Assembly (NCBI GenBank): GCA_028583415.1
Contig: CM053269.1
Location: 73,445,412 to 73,509,411 of the forward strand
Length of the DNA: 64,000 bases
Reading direction: 5' to 3'
Source: Protea cynaroides
Lineage: Eukaryota; Streptophyta; Magnoliopsida; Proteales; Proteaceae
Position numbers and translations under genes: made by a program. Of the stretch, positions 22,557-35,780 are shown piece by piece. Below the pieces are notes generated by a model. It was not told the DNA's origin. It did not search any database and saw nothing but the letters and a program-made list of their open reading frames with translations. Within the stretch, counting starts at the first letter, position 1, and the number at the start of each line of letters is the position of its first letter.

Positions 22557-23190
22557 TGGTTTTGTACCAACAATGAAGAGTGAGAACTTTTTTGTCAAAG
22601 GTCTTTAGTTACGCTCTAATATATCTTGAATAAAGCATTTCTTATGCCAAAAAAAATCATATCTCTTTTTTGTATCATTTTTTTTTCATGGGTTATATAG
22701 CTTCATTGACTGAGATTTTATAAGTTGTGAACACCAGTTGATATCTCTTACCAAAAAAAAAAAAAAACAGCAGTTGATATCCAAGTCTCTAACCAACCAA
22801 AGCCAAAGATTGTGAGGTTATAGGGTTTTTGAAGTTAAACTCTCACAAAGAATGTAAGGGAAACAGCATGGCTGTTCAATATTTATGTCTCAACCCACAA
22901 GATCACATCTGGCTTTGAAAAATCTTTCGTATTTTGGATGATGTTGTTACTTTACTTTTTGAACTTCGGTCAGCAATAATTTTGAAACAACCCTGTGGTT
23001 CGATTTTTTTAAAACGTGCTAAAAATATAATGTCATGTGGGCAGTGTAGGGAGTTTAGGGTGAAGGGAGAGAGAATATATATGTATTATAACGTCCACCG
23101 TTAGTTAAGTGGCATTTTTATACATTTACTAAAATGTCAAAAACCCCTGAAAGGGTAATGGTGTCTGAAACACAATTAAAACCTGTGTCA
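22557..23190. other. Diverged 3' flank shared with the array units
   Basis: Downstream of the pseudogene the sequence follows the array units (compare 39808-40440), including the AATAAAGCATTTCTTATGCC polyadenylation area, an A-run near 22754-22768 and the GGGAGAGAGA stretch near 23066. This shows that the old copy shared more than the coding sequence with the array. Confidence 0.7.
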
Positions 23191-23926
23191 CTATAATAAA
23201 ATCTACTTATTACAGATTGGTATGGATCCTGGAATGGGCAACATTTCAAAAACAGGTTCCCCTAAGAACAGCCACTGAAACTCAGTTTCATTGTAGGGAA
23301 AAGATTAAATAATATATTTCAGAGTTCAATATGAACTGAACCACAGCCTTCGTTGGAAAAAAATTCCACTTATTGTATTGTGATTAATTCTTATGAAGTG
23401 GTGGACACATGTATGGTTCATAAATTTGTAGTGTCTAGGTAACATGGTACCAATTACCAAATCTAGATAAAGGTCAAATCAAACTAAATGATTTCATGTT
23501 TATTGGGTCTAGGGAAATTAATGGATTTTATATTTAATTGAATCCATGCCCAGCGATGCTCAGCCCTATCTGGTTCAAAGTTGAACCCAAATACGGTTCA
23601 AGTTGTAGAGTGTTGCACTCCTGGCTGAGAGTTGAGATTGATCGGATTTGACCAATTTGGACCGGGGCTTTGTAGGAGTTTTTGATCGATTCTAGCGTAT
23701 ATGGTTGGTTTGGATGGAAATCAGACAAGCAGTTCTCATAAACAAGCAACATTCACTGGAGATGTGGGTCCCACTTGTGCATGGTTAGAGATATAAAAAC
23801 CGTGTTGAGAATATAATAAAATTTCGATGGGGAAATTAAAGTGTAGAACCTACCAAATGTAAAGTAGTTAATCACAAGGAAATAATTTCACTTGATAAAG
23901 ACCTACACCTCAATTAAGAGACCATG

Positions 23927-23961
<35 letters not shown>

Positions 23962-24154
23962 CGTTGCCAAAACCTCAAAAATATAAACTTAATTTCATCT
24001 TTCTTTTCATGCTTTTAAAATGCCGAGATTACTTCTCTTGACTCAACTGTACATTTTTAATTTTTTTTCACTTTATATTAAAATCTATTTTTTAAGTATG
24101 TACTAAAAAAATAAATATATATTATATAATTACTATATTATATCACCCCTTTAA

Positions 24155-24227
<73 letters not shown>

Positions 24228-24489
24228 TTAGTAAAAATATCTGCCATATACCTCTTGTAGTATGGTTTAATCTTACCCACCCTCCTTTGTTTGCGATAAT
24301 ATACTTAACACCTCTTGCTTTTGAAAATATATATCACTCATGACTCAGCCCTTCCATTAAGTCATATCTGTTTTAAATTCCTTAATGACAAAAAATATCT
24401 GATCTATATTTTATCTTTTTAATTTTAAAAAACTTAAAACTTTATTAATTACTAAATAGATATTAGATTTTTACAAAACAAAAAATGAA
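23191..24489. other. Intergenic, AT-rich; contains segment duplicated at 62.95-63.44 kb
   Basis: No gene seen. (AT)n tracts at about 23932-23959 and 24158-24223. From about 23985 the sequence matches 62955-63440 closely apart from the length of the (AT)n tract, which defines a duplicated flank on both sides of the cystatin array. Confidence 0.6.
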
Positions 24490-24770
24490 TCAGTTCCCAA
24501 ATCCGCCGGTGCTTGCAGTGGTGCCGGTGCTGGTGCCGGAGTCGTTATACCTGTATCCACCACCATCACCTCCATCACAATAACCCCCACCACCGCTTCC
24601 AAAACCATACCCTCCCCACGGCTGCTCCTTCCTCCACCACCACCGTAACCATCACTCTTCCTGCTTCCCTGAATATCTGCCCCATTGGGACCGGTCACAT
24701 CGATTGCCTTAGACCCCTCTTGATGTTCATTCTGAAACTGAGAACCATGATAAGCTGCACAGGAACACAC
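24490..24770 (-). pseudogene. Glycine-rich coding segment, 3' part, frameshifted
   Basis: On the minus strand the sequence encodes GSRKSDGYGGGGGRSSRGE. After a one-base frame change near 24620 it continues GYGFGSGGGGYCDGGDGGGY and ends STGGFGN before TGA at 24490-24492. Such Gly/Tyr/Ser-rich tails occur in plant glycine-rich proteins; I cannot name the family. No ATG is visible upstream in frame, so this is at most a terminal exon. The frame change suggests a pseudogene. A shorter remnant of the same end lies at about 63390-63445. Confidence 0.5.
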
Positions 24771-25683
24771 TGGATAGCTTCAATTAGTAACAACTCCATG
24801 CTAATCCCAAAACTGAAACGAAAAAAAAATTGAGGAATGAATATCAAAAACGTGAAATTTATTTTTAAAATGGAAATTTTAAGACTACCCATCATAGCAA
24901 TCGACGGGAATTATCAACTACCATGAAACCCAACGAACACATACCTCCTAATTGAGAGAACAGAGAAGGATGTGACAAGGGAGAATCAACCCAGACTGAA
25001 GTATCAAGTTTTAACTGTTATTTTTAGTCTAAACACCTCTTTTACACGGCTCTCTCCAACTGCGCCAATGTTCCAGCAATACGCATTCCTTCTATTTCAG
25101 TTTTAGATTTCCATTAGGTTTTGGTGTTCGGTTCTTTAGATACTCTAATTGAAGGATCACCGTATCAATCTCAATTTCTCAATCCCCAAGACAGAGCTTT
25201 CTTCTAGTTCCAACTTTCAACCACTTTCAAGTGTAGAAAATAAGGAAGATCAACCCTCTTCAAGCCCTCGACCGAAAATAGGCATCGAAGATAGATTGGG
25301 CATCCAAATGCTAAGAGAAAGAGAATAGTACTAAGGGTAAAAAAGTTTTTTTAATTATTCTGTGAGTGTAGATAAGGTTTGGGTGTCCTCAGTGTGCGAG
25401 GGATATTATTGCAAATAAAGTTGGTAGGAGAGATTACGCCATACTACAAGGGATGTGATAGATATTTTCTCTTTATTTTATTATCCATAATCAATCCAAT
25501 ACGATATATGTGATGTGGACTGAAATTGTTTTGAACATTTTCTACTAACCTAGTAATTTTATCTAAGTTATGTACATTGATAGTTTGATGCTTTAATTAT
25601 TATACTATTCTAGTGAGAAGTTGTAAAGAATACATACCATATGATTTAGAGTGTCCATGTGTATGTTATAATTAATTATAGAT
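24771..25683. other. Intergenic sequence, nothing recognised
   Basis: No ORF, repeat or RNA gene that I can support. It could hold upstream exons or the promoter of the minus-strand glycine-rich segment, but I see no clear splice or coding signal. Confidence 0.4.
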
Positions 25684-26170
25684 CATCCCGTGGGTTGCGA
25701 CAAGTAGACCCATTATCTCCCTTGTTATTTGTGTTTGCAGAAGAATTATTCTGTAGGGGGTTGAAGCACTTGGTCACTCAATGGTTTGTTTAGCCTTTGA
25801 CAGGCCTGAATGTTAAAGAAGTGTCTACTCATCTGTTATACATTGATGATATTTTTGTTCTCCTTAAAATAGAGATAAGAGATTCACGAATTTTAAAGAT
25901 ATTGTTAGATGGCTACCAAGCTTTTGCTGGACAATGTCTTATGCTGGAAAAAGCATAACATATTTTGCAAATGTTCATATTTTGCAAATGTTGCTTGTAG
26001 ACAGGGGCAAGTTTTTTTGTAATTGTTTGGATTTTCATTAGGAGGTGGTAATTCTGAATAAGAGGTTTCCCACAAGATATTTGGGGTGGATATTTTAAAG
26101 GAAAAATTAAGAAGGAATATTTGATGCCACCGATGGCTGGTAGGGTGGAATTTGTTAGACAGGTGTTGCC
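25684..26170 (+). pseudogene. LINE reverse-transcriptase fragment (plus strand)
   Basis: The translation reads RQVDPLSPLLFVFAEELFC, then, after a stop, HLLYIDDIFVLL. This is the conserved palm region of plant L1-type LINE reverse transcriptase (family form RQGDPLSPxLF ... ADD). Many stops follow. It ends where the minus-strand LINE begins. Confidence 0.75.
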
Positions 26171-26182
26171 CAATACCCTTGT

Positions 26183-27600
26183 TTTTTTTTTTTGTTAGAA
26201 ATCAAAATTGTATTAAAAAAGAAAAAAAAAATTAAAGAACACATCATTCCCATAAAAAAGATTAATCTTTCACTTTCGGCATTGCCATCAGCAGAGAAAA
26301 TCCTTGGGATTACAAGAACCTGTATCGGGGTCTGTGGGAAGCATCCCACATAACCTCTGATGCAATCACATTTGGACAGAAATTCCAATGTACAGTAACC
26401 CTTTCTCGAGCAGCCTTTTTAGACAATATATCTGCTGCGGAATTTAATTCCTTAAAACAATGGGTGACTCTAATTTGACAAGCCAACATATCTTTATACA
26501 TTCCTCTTCATTCTTGCATTAGAACCCACGGCATATCACCATTTCTCACTGCACTAACAGTAGCAGCAGAGTCAGACTCAATCTAGATTCTTCTATAGCC
26601 AAGTTTCATAGCACATTCCAAGCCTACCAAAACACTACAAATTTCAGTAATGTAATTCGTTATCACTCCAATAAATTCTGCATAAGCATAAACTACCATA
26701 GCTCCTTCAGATCTGATGATGCCACCAAGTCTAGCGTGACCTGAATTGCCAAAACTACAGTCATATTTAACTTTACCAACCCAAGTGCAGGATCCTTCCA
26801 CATTAACTCTATCATTCCTGAAAAATGCTGGTTTTTAGATTCCAGTCCAAGTAATTTCGCTATCCTCAGATCCTCATAAGATTTGATTATAGCCGGATGT
26901 CTGATTAACATCTCATAGCTGGCTTTCTTAATGCTTTCCCATACCATACCATGTGTCACTTTGAGATTTCTGTGCATCACATCATTTCTATACCTCCATA
27001 CAACATGACAAACCAGATATAAATAATATTTCCGAAGATATCTCATTGCCACTCCATTTGATTTATCCCTCCACCAGTGCAATAAATCATTGACCAACTG
27101 AAATTCAGCCATACGAATTCCAAATTGGTATCCAACCTCATCCCAAATCCGATGAATGAAAGCACAATCACAAAAAATGTGGTTCATCGTTTCCACCTCT
27201 TTGAAGCATAAGTAAAACCTATAAGCCATTTGTATTCCCTTCTTTTGCAAAACATCATCAATCGGAATTTTTTTTCCAGCTCTATCTCCACGCAAACCAT
27301 GATACTATGGGATGAAATCCTTTGCACCATACTGTAGCCGTCCATGATAAAGTTGCATTCTTTTCCTGATCATCTCCCAAGCCGATTTAACAGAAAATTT
27401 TCCTGAAATATCACAATCCCATACTATTTTGTCGTCCGCATCTTGCACTAACCAAATCCTCTCAACCATGCTGAAAAAATTCCTTAAGGCTGAAGATTGT
27501 ACCATCGGCCATGCCCACACTCCATTGAGAATAAACCGAGACAATAAACATTTTTCTTTTTCTTCTCTTTTAAAATCCAGTCCAAAAAGATCCTAAAGAG
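26183..27600 (-). pseudogene. LINE 3' portion: zinc-binding region and RNase H, broken
   Basis: On the minus strand from 27544: KFSVKSAWEMIRKR, then a zf-RVT-like CFKEVETMNHIFCDCAF, then YDCSFGNSGHARLGGIIRSE and HCFKELNSAADILSKKAA, which are RNase H signatures of plant L1-type elements. Three frames are needed, so it is dead. The T-rich run at 26180-26195 on the plus strand is consistent with a poly(A) tail at the 3' end. The part 27304-27683 is duplicated at 36219-36600. Confidence 0.8.
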
Positions 27601-27683
27601 AAGAACCCCCCATCCAAAATTCGGTAGCGATCTGAATGAGAAATTTTTTTAAAATGTGTGATAGAAGTGGAGGGCTTGGGCTT

Positions 27684-29653
27684 TTGGGGCACTTTGATTA
27701 AGGTTTTTTAATCAAGTTTGGACTCGCATGGGAGTTTAGTTTCATGCATTATCTCAGGCGATTCATGTATTGAGTAGACCTCTGTTGTGGTTGACAGAAG
27801 TTTATACACCATACGTTAAGGTGTATTATTCGCTGTTGTTCGCATTGGAAAGCTTGATGGATGTTTCAAAGTTAGTGACGATTTTGTGTGTTGGATTCCG
27901 TAGCCACACTGGTTAATGATAGTTTTGTAATTAATATAGCCCAAGTGGGAGATTGTTAGATTTATGTGGGCTTAATTATTTAACCAAGAATGTTTTAAAA
28001 TATAATTTTACAAGTCTAAACATTCATATAAACATGCACATTAGCTCAATCAATCAATTTTGTACAATAAATTTAAGAAAAATTAGCAAAACATTGCAAA
28101 TCGAGTTCCCATAGAACATTTTCTATAATAACATATTTTTCAATGCATCAAAATGTATCAAAATATATATCAGATTGAAGAGAATTAAAAATGGAGTCCA
28201 ACGAAACAAACCGGAGGTCAATCCGACATTCCTAGCTCCCAGAATCACTGTTTAATGTCATTTTATCAAAACCAGATGCCAAACAGACCCTTATAAGAAA
28301 ATTATGTCTGGATCGGTTTGGCTCGGTTCGGTTCGGTCTGACCAAAATCGATTTGGTTCTCTCAAAAACCCAACCGAATATACCCTTTTTATTCTCCACA
28401 CTTTTTTTTTTTTTTTTTTTTACTATTACTTTGGTCCAGGCCGAACCACATGGCCTGGGGCAGACCGAACCACGGTCTGGCCCAAAGGTTCAACCACCGG
28501 GATTCGGTCCGACCAAATGGGTAAATGGGTCAAAACTTGGGTTACCGGTTCAAATATATGGGTCCACTGGTTGGGTTTCTGGGTCGGGTTACTTGGTTGT
28601 TGGTTCAACCCACTGGACTGGGCTGGCCTTAAACTTGGGCTGGACCAGCTCTAGTTTAGCCGGGCCAGAAAACTCGGCTTGGCTCGGCCCAAGTGTAGGC
28701 TAGGGTTTTCGATTCAAGCCGAGTTAGCTCGGCAAATAATCGGCGCCGCAAATTTTTTTTTTTTTGTTATTTGGGTCGGCTCGGGCCGAGTCACGGTCAA
28801 CCCGTTAGGGTTTCCGAGTTGACCCGGTGATGACCGGGTCAACGCCGCCGGAAATTGTTTTTTTTTTATTTATTTATTTTTTATTTTGCTTTTTCTTTTT
28901 TTTTTTTGTTTTTCTTCCCACCCGCGAGTGGATCTCACTCGCGGATTCCGCCGACGATTGCCGACGCGTCCGGCGGCCGATGCCAGCGATTTTTATATCG
29001 CCGGCTCCGTCTCTTCAAGGCCTTTCCAACGGTATGTAGCTTGATTTATTTTGTCGATCGAAAAAATTTTCGTCTATGGAAAACTTCGACAGATCTGATC
29101 GATATTCGATCCAAAACTTGAGAAAAATTTCTCTTTTAATTTAATCATTCATTATCAGTCTTTATAATCGATCTCCATCGATTCTAGGTCTGTATGGTTG
29201 GCTCTGATACCAACTGTTAGAATATTATGAGTTTAGGGTTCCCAAGAAACTCATTCTCCATCCATACAGTAGCCTTAGAACACAATAGAGAAATCATAAA
29301 CTATGAATCATAAAAACATACCTGTCTATGAAGAGACTAATTCCATACGCTCCACGACGCTCCAAGCTTTGATCGAAATCCCTCGGCTACAGTCTTCCAC
29401 AGCCTCCAGAGGATATCCTGACGTCTCTTGCTAATGGGTGCAGAGAAACCGATTAACCGTGGTCGTGGGGACTCTAACCCCGTATTTATAGAATACAGAT
29501 GTAACCCTAAAACCCTTCCCATAATAGAATTAGGATTACCAAACCTATCTCATACCGTGTGACGAACCAAACCAAACCGATTATACCGTGTCAATCAGAT
29601 TCCCACTGAATTAACTAGTTTAGGTAAATAATTAAGCCCACATAAATCTAACA
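27684..29653. mobile_element. Rearranged Copia fragment with inverted junction
   Basis: Bases 27689-27953 are the reverse complement of 30097-30365 and end in a polypurine tract (AAGTGGGAGAT, 27943-27953) and the first 30 bases of an LTR (TGTTAGATTTATGTGGG at 27954) in plus orientation. The sequence then switches into the 5' internal region in minus orientation (27984-29200, a copy of about 34565-35766). A minus-strand primer site (CTGATACCA, about 29204-29212) and an LTR at 29215-29653 follow. It is an inversion or fold-back product, not a simple insertion. Confidence 0.75.
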
Positions 29654-29660
29654 ATTACTA

Positions 29661-30096
29661 TTAGAATATTATGAGTTTAGGGTTCCCAAGAAACCCATTC
29701 TCCATCCATACAGTAGCCTTAGAACACAATAGAGAAATCATAAACTATGAATCATAAAAACATACCTGTCTATGAAGAGACTAATTCCATACGCTCCACG
29801 ACGCTCCAAGCTTTGATCGAAATCCCTCGGCTACAGTCTTCCACAGCCTCCAGAGGATATCCTGACGTTTCTTGCTAATGGGTGCATAGAACTGATTAAC
29901 CGTGGTTGTGGGGACTCTAACCCTGTATTTATAAAATACAGATGTAACCCTAAAATCCTTCCCACAATAGAATTAGGGTTACCAAACATATCTCATACCG
30001 TGTAACGAATCAAACCAAACCGGTTATACCGTGTCAATCAGATTCCCACTGAATTAACTAGTTTAGGTAAATAATTAAGCCCACATAAATCTAACA
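29661..30096 (-). repeat. 3' LTR of the Copia element
   Basis: About 436 bp, nearly identical to 35781-36218 and 29215-29653, all bounded by TGTTAG/CTAACA-type ends. The left border has lost the terminal TG. Confidence 0.82.
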
Positions 30097-30399
30097 ATCT
30101 CCCACTTGGGCTATATTAATTACAAAACTATCATTAACCAGTGTGGCCACGGAATCCAACACACTAAATCGTCACTAATTTTGAAACATCCATCAAGTTT
30201 TCCAATGCGAGCAACAGCGAATAATACACCTTAACGTATGGTGTATAAACTTCTGTCAGCCACAACAGAGGTCTACTCAATACATGAATCGCCTGAGATA
30301 ATGCATGAAACTAAACTCCCATGCGAGTCCAAACTTGATTAAAAAACCTTAATCAAAGTGCCCCAAAACCTTTATGGGCAACTTAACATGGTATTTAAA

Positions 30400-30510
30400 T
30401 ATTCGAATTATAATACCATACTTTGGCTAGACACCGCCTTAAATCTTTGGCTAACACTTGCCTTGAAACTTTGGCTAAACACGCCTTGAAACTTTGGCTA
30501 AACACGCCTC
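30400..30510. repeat. Short tandem repeat inside the Copia internal region
   Basis: The phrase CTTGAAACTTTGGCTAAACA occurs in three to four diverged tandem copies with related lead-in phrases. No function can be assigned. Confidence 0.6.
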
Positions 30511-30824
30511 ATCATATCGTGACATGTCAAACACATAACTATGTATGCAAAATAGCAATAATGCAAATGCTAATGTAAACAAAATCATAGTTATAAAAAA
30601 CTATACCCATCAAACCATGAGTAATACAATCAAGCACAGTAAGCAATGTGAAAACACAAGTATAAACATAAAAAATCTCTCACTGATTAAGCATATCTAG
30701 AGACTCCCACTGATTCCCAGATCTTTGGCCACTTAAGCCTCTGAAAAAATTATTTGTTTTCAACCATTCTTATATTGGACATACCGTCCCTTAAAGACTC
30801 CCACTGACAAAACCTTCATCCGAG

Positions 30825-31200
30825 AATCTACAATGATATAAAATCTTTCTTACTTGAAGAGATTCGATCTCCATTATACTTTGAAATACTATATTTCATA
30901 TTATTCTTTGAGAAGAACACAGCTGAACCGCTATCAGAATACATCTCAATAGATTTAGAAGTGGAGTCTACAATCTCCAAATGAAAGAATAAATTTTCAC
31001 ACAAGATATCTTGCTTGTTATCTTTACTTAGAGTTACAAAACCCTATCACCATGACAATGAACCTTGAAGTTGATTTCTTGTCATCAATACAATCATTAT
31101 AAATTACATCAAAATAGCCTAGAGTGTCACTACTTTTATAAATGAACATATGATCTTTGGTCATCTGCATATACCGCATGACCTTTCCTTTTTCCCATTG
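30825..31200 (-). pseudogene. Copia pol remnant (RNase H region)
   Basis: On the minus strand, broken frames read RYMQMTKDHMFIY, then DCIDDKKSTSRFIVM, then YSDSGSAVFFSKNN. These correspond to family phrases around RYLQGTKD, DDRKSTSG and DNSAAVFFSKN in the RNase H end of Copia pol. Stops and shifts between them show long decay. Confidence 0.7.
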
Positions 31201-34200
31201 TCTAGTAAGCTATACCAGCATCCAACTGAAAAATATCTTATGACACTCAATGAAAAGGTTATATGAAAAGATTACAATCTTAAACATATATCAAGCTCTT
31301 TACTGCATTATAGATGCTAATACTCAATATCATTCTTTGTTTACAATTCTGTCAATTTTTCTCCTTTATTGATCTTAGCATCCGCAACTTACTAGTTATA
31401 CATGCACACTGAACCATTCAAAAACACGAACAGTATTTATACTTTGAGATAAATCTTGAATTTTATTTTTCCTGTCACGAGCAAACTCAATTCAAGGTAC
31501 AAAGGTACTTGCTCATACAATTTTACATGTCGAAGTTATCAGACAGAAGAATATTGATTTCAATTAGTAAACCATGTCACTACAGGCCAATGAAAACCAT
31601 CAACACACATGACAAGGAAATGAATCCACTCACACTGACCTATAGATATATATACAATGGTCAATGACAATCTCCACAAAATTAAAAGAAGATACAACCC
31701 TGTCAAACTTCAAATACCATTATTCGGATACCCGTTTAATCCACAAATTGACTTTATAAGTCTATAAGATATATCTTCTTTATTCTTACCACAAAACCTT
31801 ATGATTAAAATATATAAACATTTTCTTCAAGATTTTCTTTGATCAAAATGATCTTTACATCTACCTGATGTAACTCCAAAATAAAATGAGCAACTAAGAC
31901 CTTAAAATTAAAGTTCAATATTTTCTCTTCCCTTTGTGTGATTCCACTATGCTTTCTCTTCCTTTGTGTGATTCCACTTTGCTTTCTCTTCCCTTTGTGT
32001 GATTCCACTTTGCTATAAGTCTTATTTTATAGCAAACAATTCTCCCACTGGAATCATACATTTTCTTTGTATATCTATTTTTAGCCTATGAGTACACCGC
32101 TCATTGACAAAAGCATAAATTCCAAGTCTCGTTATTGTTCATAGACAACAACACATCCCTTATGATCATTAAACATTCAAGAACCATTTCATTACTAATA
32201 ACTTGCTCAAAATCATTAGGATCTTCATTTTTGTCCATCACCAAAAACATCTATTTTGAAGTACAACATGTGATTGGATGAAATCATAGATTTACATGGT
32301 CCAGTATATCTCTTATTTGCCTCATCTAGCTCTGCTACTATGGCTAAAGCATCGATCTTAATGAATATCTCTATAATCATTTCATTACATTCTAGTAACA
32401 TTTATGTTATATCAACTGGTTACTTCACATCCATTTTCATGTGGTCTCATCAAAACTTTAAGTTTCTTGAGTCTATTTTGACATCTCATAATATAACAAT
32501 TCAATGTCCTAAAATAATCACTCTCCTACGAGTGTTATGAAATCATGTCAGTTTTACAGTCTCATAACAAGAAGATAACTTAAACTGAAACTGAAAACTA
32601 TGCATTATATTAATAATATAGACTGCAATATCAATTCTTTCCTTACAGGATCAAATACATTCTTAGGCTTTTTGTAAACATTTGCTTAAATTTATCAAGG
32701 AATAAACCAGTATCACATGGTCTCCAAAACTCTCTCATTCAGATCCAATAGTTTTAGTTCTTTTAATAAAAGTTTTTCCACCTTAATTTTCATTGTTTGA
32801 AAAAACAACCATAGACTAAACTGTGATAAGAAGTCCTAGATAAAATTTCAATGTCCACCAAGTCCAATAAATCCTTGTTGTGAATAACCTTCACTTACTT
32901 TAATCTTGTCATCTTCTCTTTTAATTAATTCTCACATATATACATATAATAAATCTTGGAAGGAAAATTTCAGAATATTATTCTTTCTAATCTTTCTTTG
33001 GACAACAGTCATAAATCCTTATGACTAGGGTGGAAGATTACAATATACAGTTTAACTTCTAAAGATAGAATAAATTAAAGATTAATGCTTAAGTATCAAA
33101 TATACTGCTCCTTCTTGCTCAGAAGTTTCATAATCCTTATTCCTTTTTCACATAAGCTGTCCAGCTATATAAATTTTTCCTTACATGTCCCTTCTGAGTC
33201 ACTCTACAAGAATTTTATTCTACTTAGATCCATTTTATCTTGTAATTTCTTAATGTCTAATTCTTTGTCATAAGGTTTCTGACTATTTCATGAAAAATAT
33301 TTTCTTTCTATGGATTTTCCTACCCCTTTTACAACTTGCCTTTGTCTGGGTATATATTATGCACTATGACATTGGCATTCATATTTTTTTTTTTCTTTAA
33401 ACTTTTATCCTTAGTTCTTTCACTTGAGGGTTCACTATATTTTTGAGCACTATAAGTCACCAGGATCAGACTATACAGTTCTTGTGAGGAAGTGAAAAGT
33501 CTAAAATGTCACTTACATAGGTTTTAATGAATCTACAAATATTCACTTATCCTTGAGCTTATCATTAATACTTAACAGCTCTACCTTGTATTTCTTCACA
33601 TTTCGAATACCATCTCTTATCATCAAAAACTGATACTGATGGACTTGAGTAATAAAATATCTCTCTGCCCCTTCTTGAAAAATCAAATCTTTCATTGGAT
33701 TTCTCAGAAAATATCCTTTTTCAATGTTTCTCATCTGAACATTGCTTTACTTGATCTTAAGGACTGAACACCCTAAGGATCATAATACAATTTTTCTGTT
33801 GAGTACATCTAGGTTAAACAATCCTAGACTAGTTTTCAGTTTCCATGTCAATTCATAAAATTGGCAACCAAAGACAGGCATCTTAAGGTATTTAATCATT
33901 ACATGTCCACAACAATGTAAATAACTGTAAGTCTACGATTAATACCAAATAAAATTAGCTAGCAATAATATATATACATAACATGTGCAAGTTAATTAAT
34001 ATCTTTGAAAAGTCAACCGAACTACACACACATCCTTTGGGACAATATGTGCACTGATCCTTTCAATATCTGTGCAATAATTGCGAAGAGATAATGACTT
34101 TCGAAAATCTCACCACCTTTGGGTGGATGAAGACCCCTAAAGCCACAATCCTTCAACCGTGTGCATGAATTCTTTATTTTTCTTTGACAATGCCACCTTT

Positions 34201-35439
34201 GGGTGGACAATGTCATTCTTTGCTGCATCCATAAAAGTGAGAGTTTATGTTAGTGTCACTTTTGTGTGAACACTATATTTTCTTACAGTAGTTTGTAAAT
34301 GCATAAATATTAGATTTGAGCATATTATGATAGAACTAAGGTTGCCACTTTGGTGGTCACACCATAATCCTCACACAATAGCTATAAATCATAATTTGAA
34401 TAAACTTGGACAATGTCACATTTGGGTGAACATTATCAAAACTAAAACATTTACAAATACATATTCTAGAATTTGAACACATCATAATAAAACAAGGTTG
34501 TCACTTTGATGGTCACACCAAATTCCACCATGATATGAACAAATCCTAAATTGCAGCTTATGTGGGATATTTATTTAACCAAAAATATTTTAAAATATAA
34601 TTTTATAAGTCTAAACATTCATATAAACATGCACATTAGCTCAATCAATCAATTTTGTACAATAAATTTAAGAAAAATTAGCAAAACATTGCAAATCGAG
34701 TTCCCATAGAACATTTTTCTATAATAACATATTTTTCAATGCATCAAAATGTATCAAAATATATATCAGATTAAAGAGAATTAAAAATGGAGTCAAACGA
34801 AACAAACCGGAGGTCAATCCGACATTCCTAGCTCCCAGAATCACTGTTTAATGTCATTTTATCAAAACCAGATGCCAAACAGACCCTTATAAGAAAATTA
34901 TGTCTGGATCGGTTTGGTTCGGTCTGACCAAAATCGATTTGGTTCTCTCAAAAACCCAACCGAATATACCCTTTTTATTCTCCACACTTTTTTTTTTTTT
35001 TTTTTACTATTACTTTGGTCCAGGCCGAACCACATGGCCTGGGGCAGACCAAACCACGGTCTGGCCCAAAGGTTCAACCATCGGGATTCGGTCCGACCAA
35101 ATGGGTAAATGGGTCAAAACTCGGGTTACCGGTTCAAATATATGGGTCGGCTGGTTGGGTTTCTGGGTCGGGTTACTGGGTTGTTGGTTCAACCCACTGG
35201 ACTGGGCTGGCCTTAAACTTGGGCTGGACCAGCTCTAGTTTAGCCAGGCCAGAAAACTCGGCTTGGCTCGGCCCAAGTGTAGGCTAGGGTTTTCGATTAA
35301 AGCCGAGTTAGCTCGGCAAAGAATCGACGCCGCAATTTTTTTTTTTTTGTTATTTGGGTCGGCTCGGGCCGAGTCACGGTCAACCCGTTAGGGTTTCCGA
35401 GTTGACCCGGTGATGACCGGGTCAACGCCGCCGGAAATT

Positions 35440-35479
<40 letters not shown>

Positions 35480-35765
35480 CTTCCCACCCGCGAGTGGATC
35501 TCACTCACGGATTCTGCCGGCGATTGCCGGCGCGTCCGACGACCGATGCCGGTGATTTTTATATCGCCGGCTCCGTCTCTTCGAGGCCTTTCCAACGGTA
35601 TGTAGCTTGATTTATTTTGTCGGTCGAAAAAATTTTCGTCTATGGAAAACTCCGACAGATCTGATCGAGATTCGATTCAAAACTTGAGAAAAATTTCTCT
35701 TTTAATTTGATCATTCATTATCAGTCTTTATAATCGATCTCCATCAATTCTAGGTCTGTATGGTT
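31201..35765. other. Copia internal region without readable genes
   Basis: AT-rich, no ORF beyond about 90 aa that looks real. The stretch 34900-35480 has G+T-rich GGTTCGG/CCGAACC phrases and long T runs (up to about 39 bases at 35441-35479). It is duplicated at 28304-28920. Confidence 0.6.
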
Positions 35766-35780
35766 GGCTCTGATACCAAC

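Noticed and set aside
28304..29121. Several ORFs of 70-116 aa rich in Phe, Gly and Trp (copy at 34900-35610)
   Set aside because: They arise from T runs and GGTTCGG repeats in the Copia internal region, overlap in several frames, and match no family.
30400..30510. Possible CRISPR-like spaced repeat
   Set aside because: A few diverged tandem copies without regular spacers, in plant Copia DNA; not a CRISPR array.
33543..33734. 63-aa minus-strand ORF in the Copia internal region
   Set aside because: It might be a pol or gag scrap, but I see no family motif and it has no support beyond being open.
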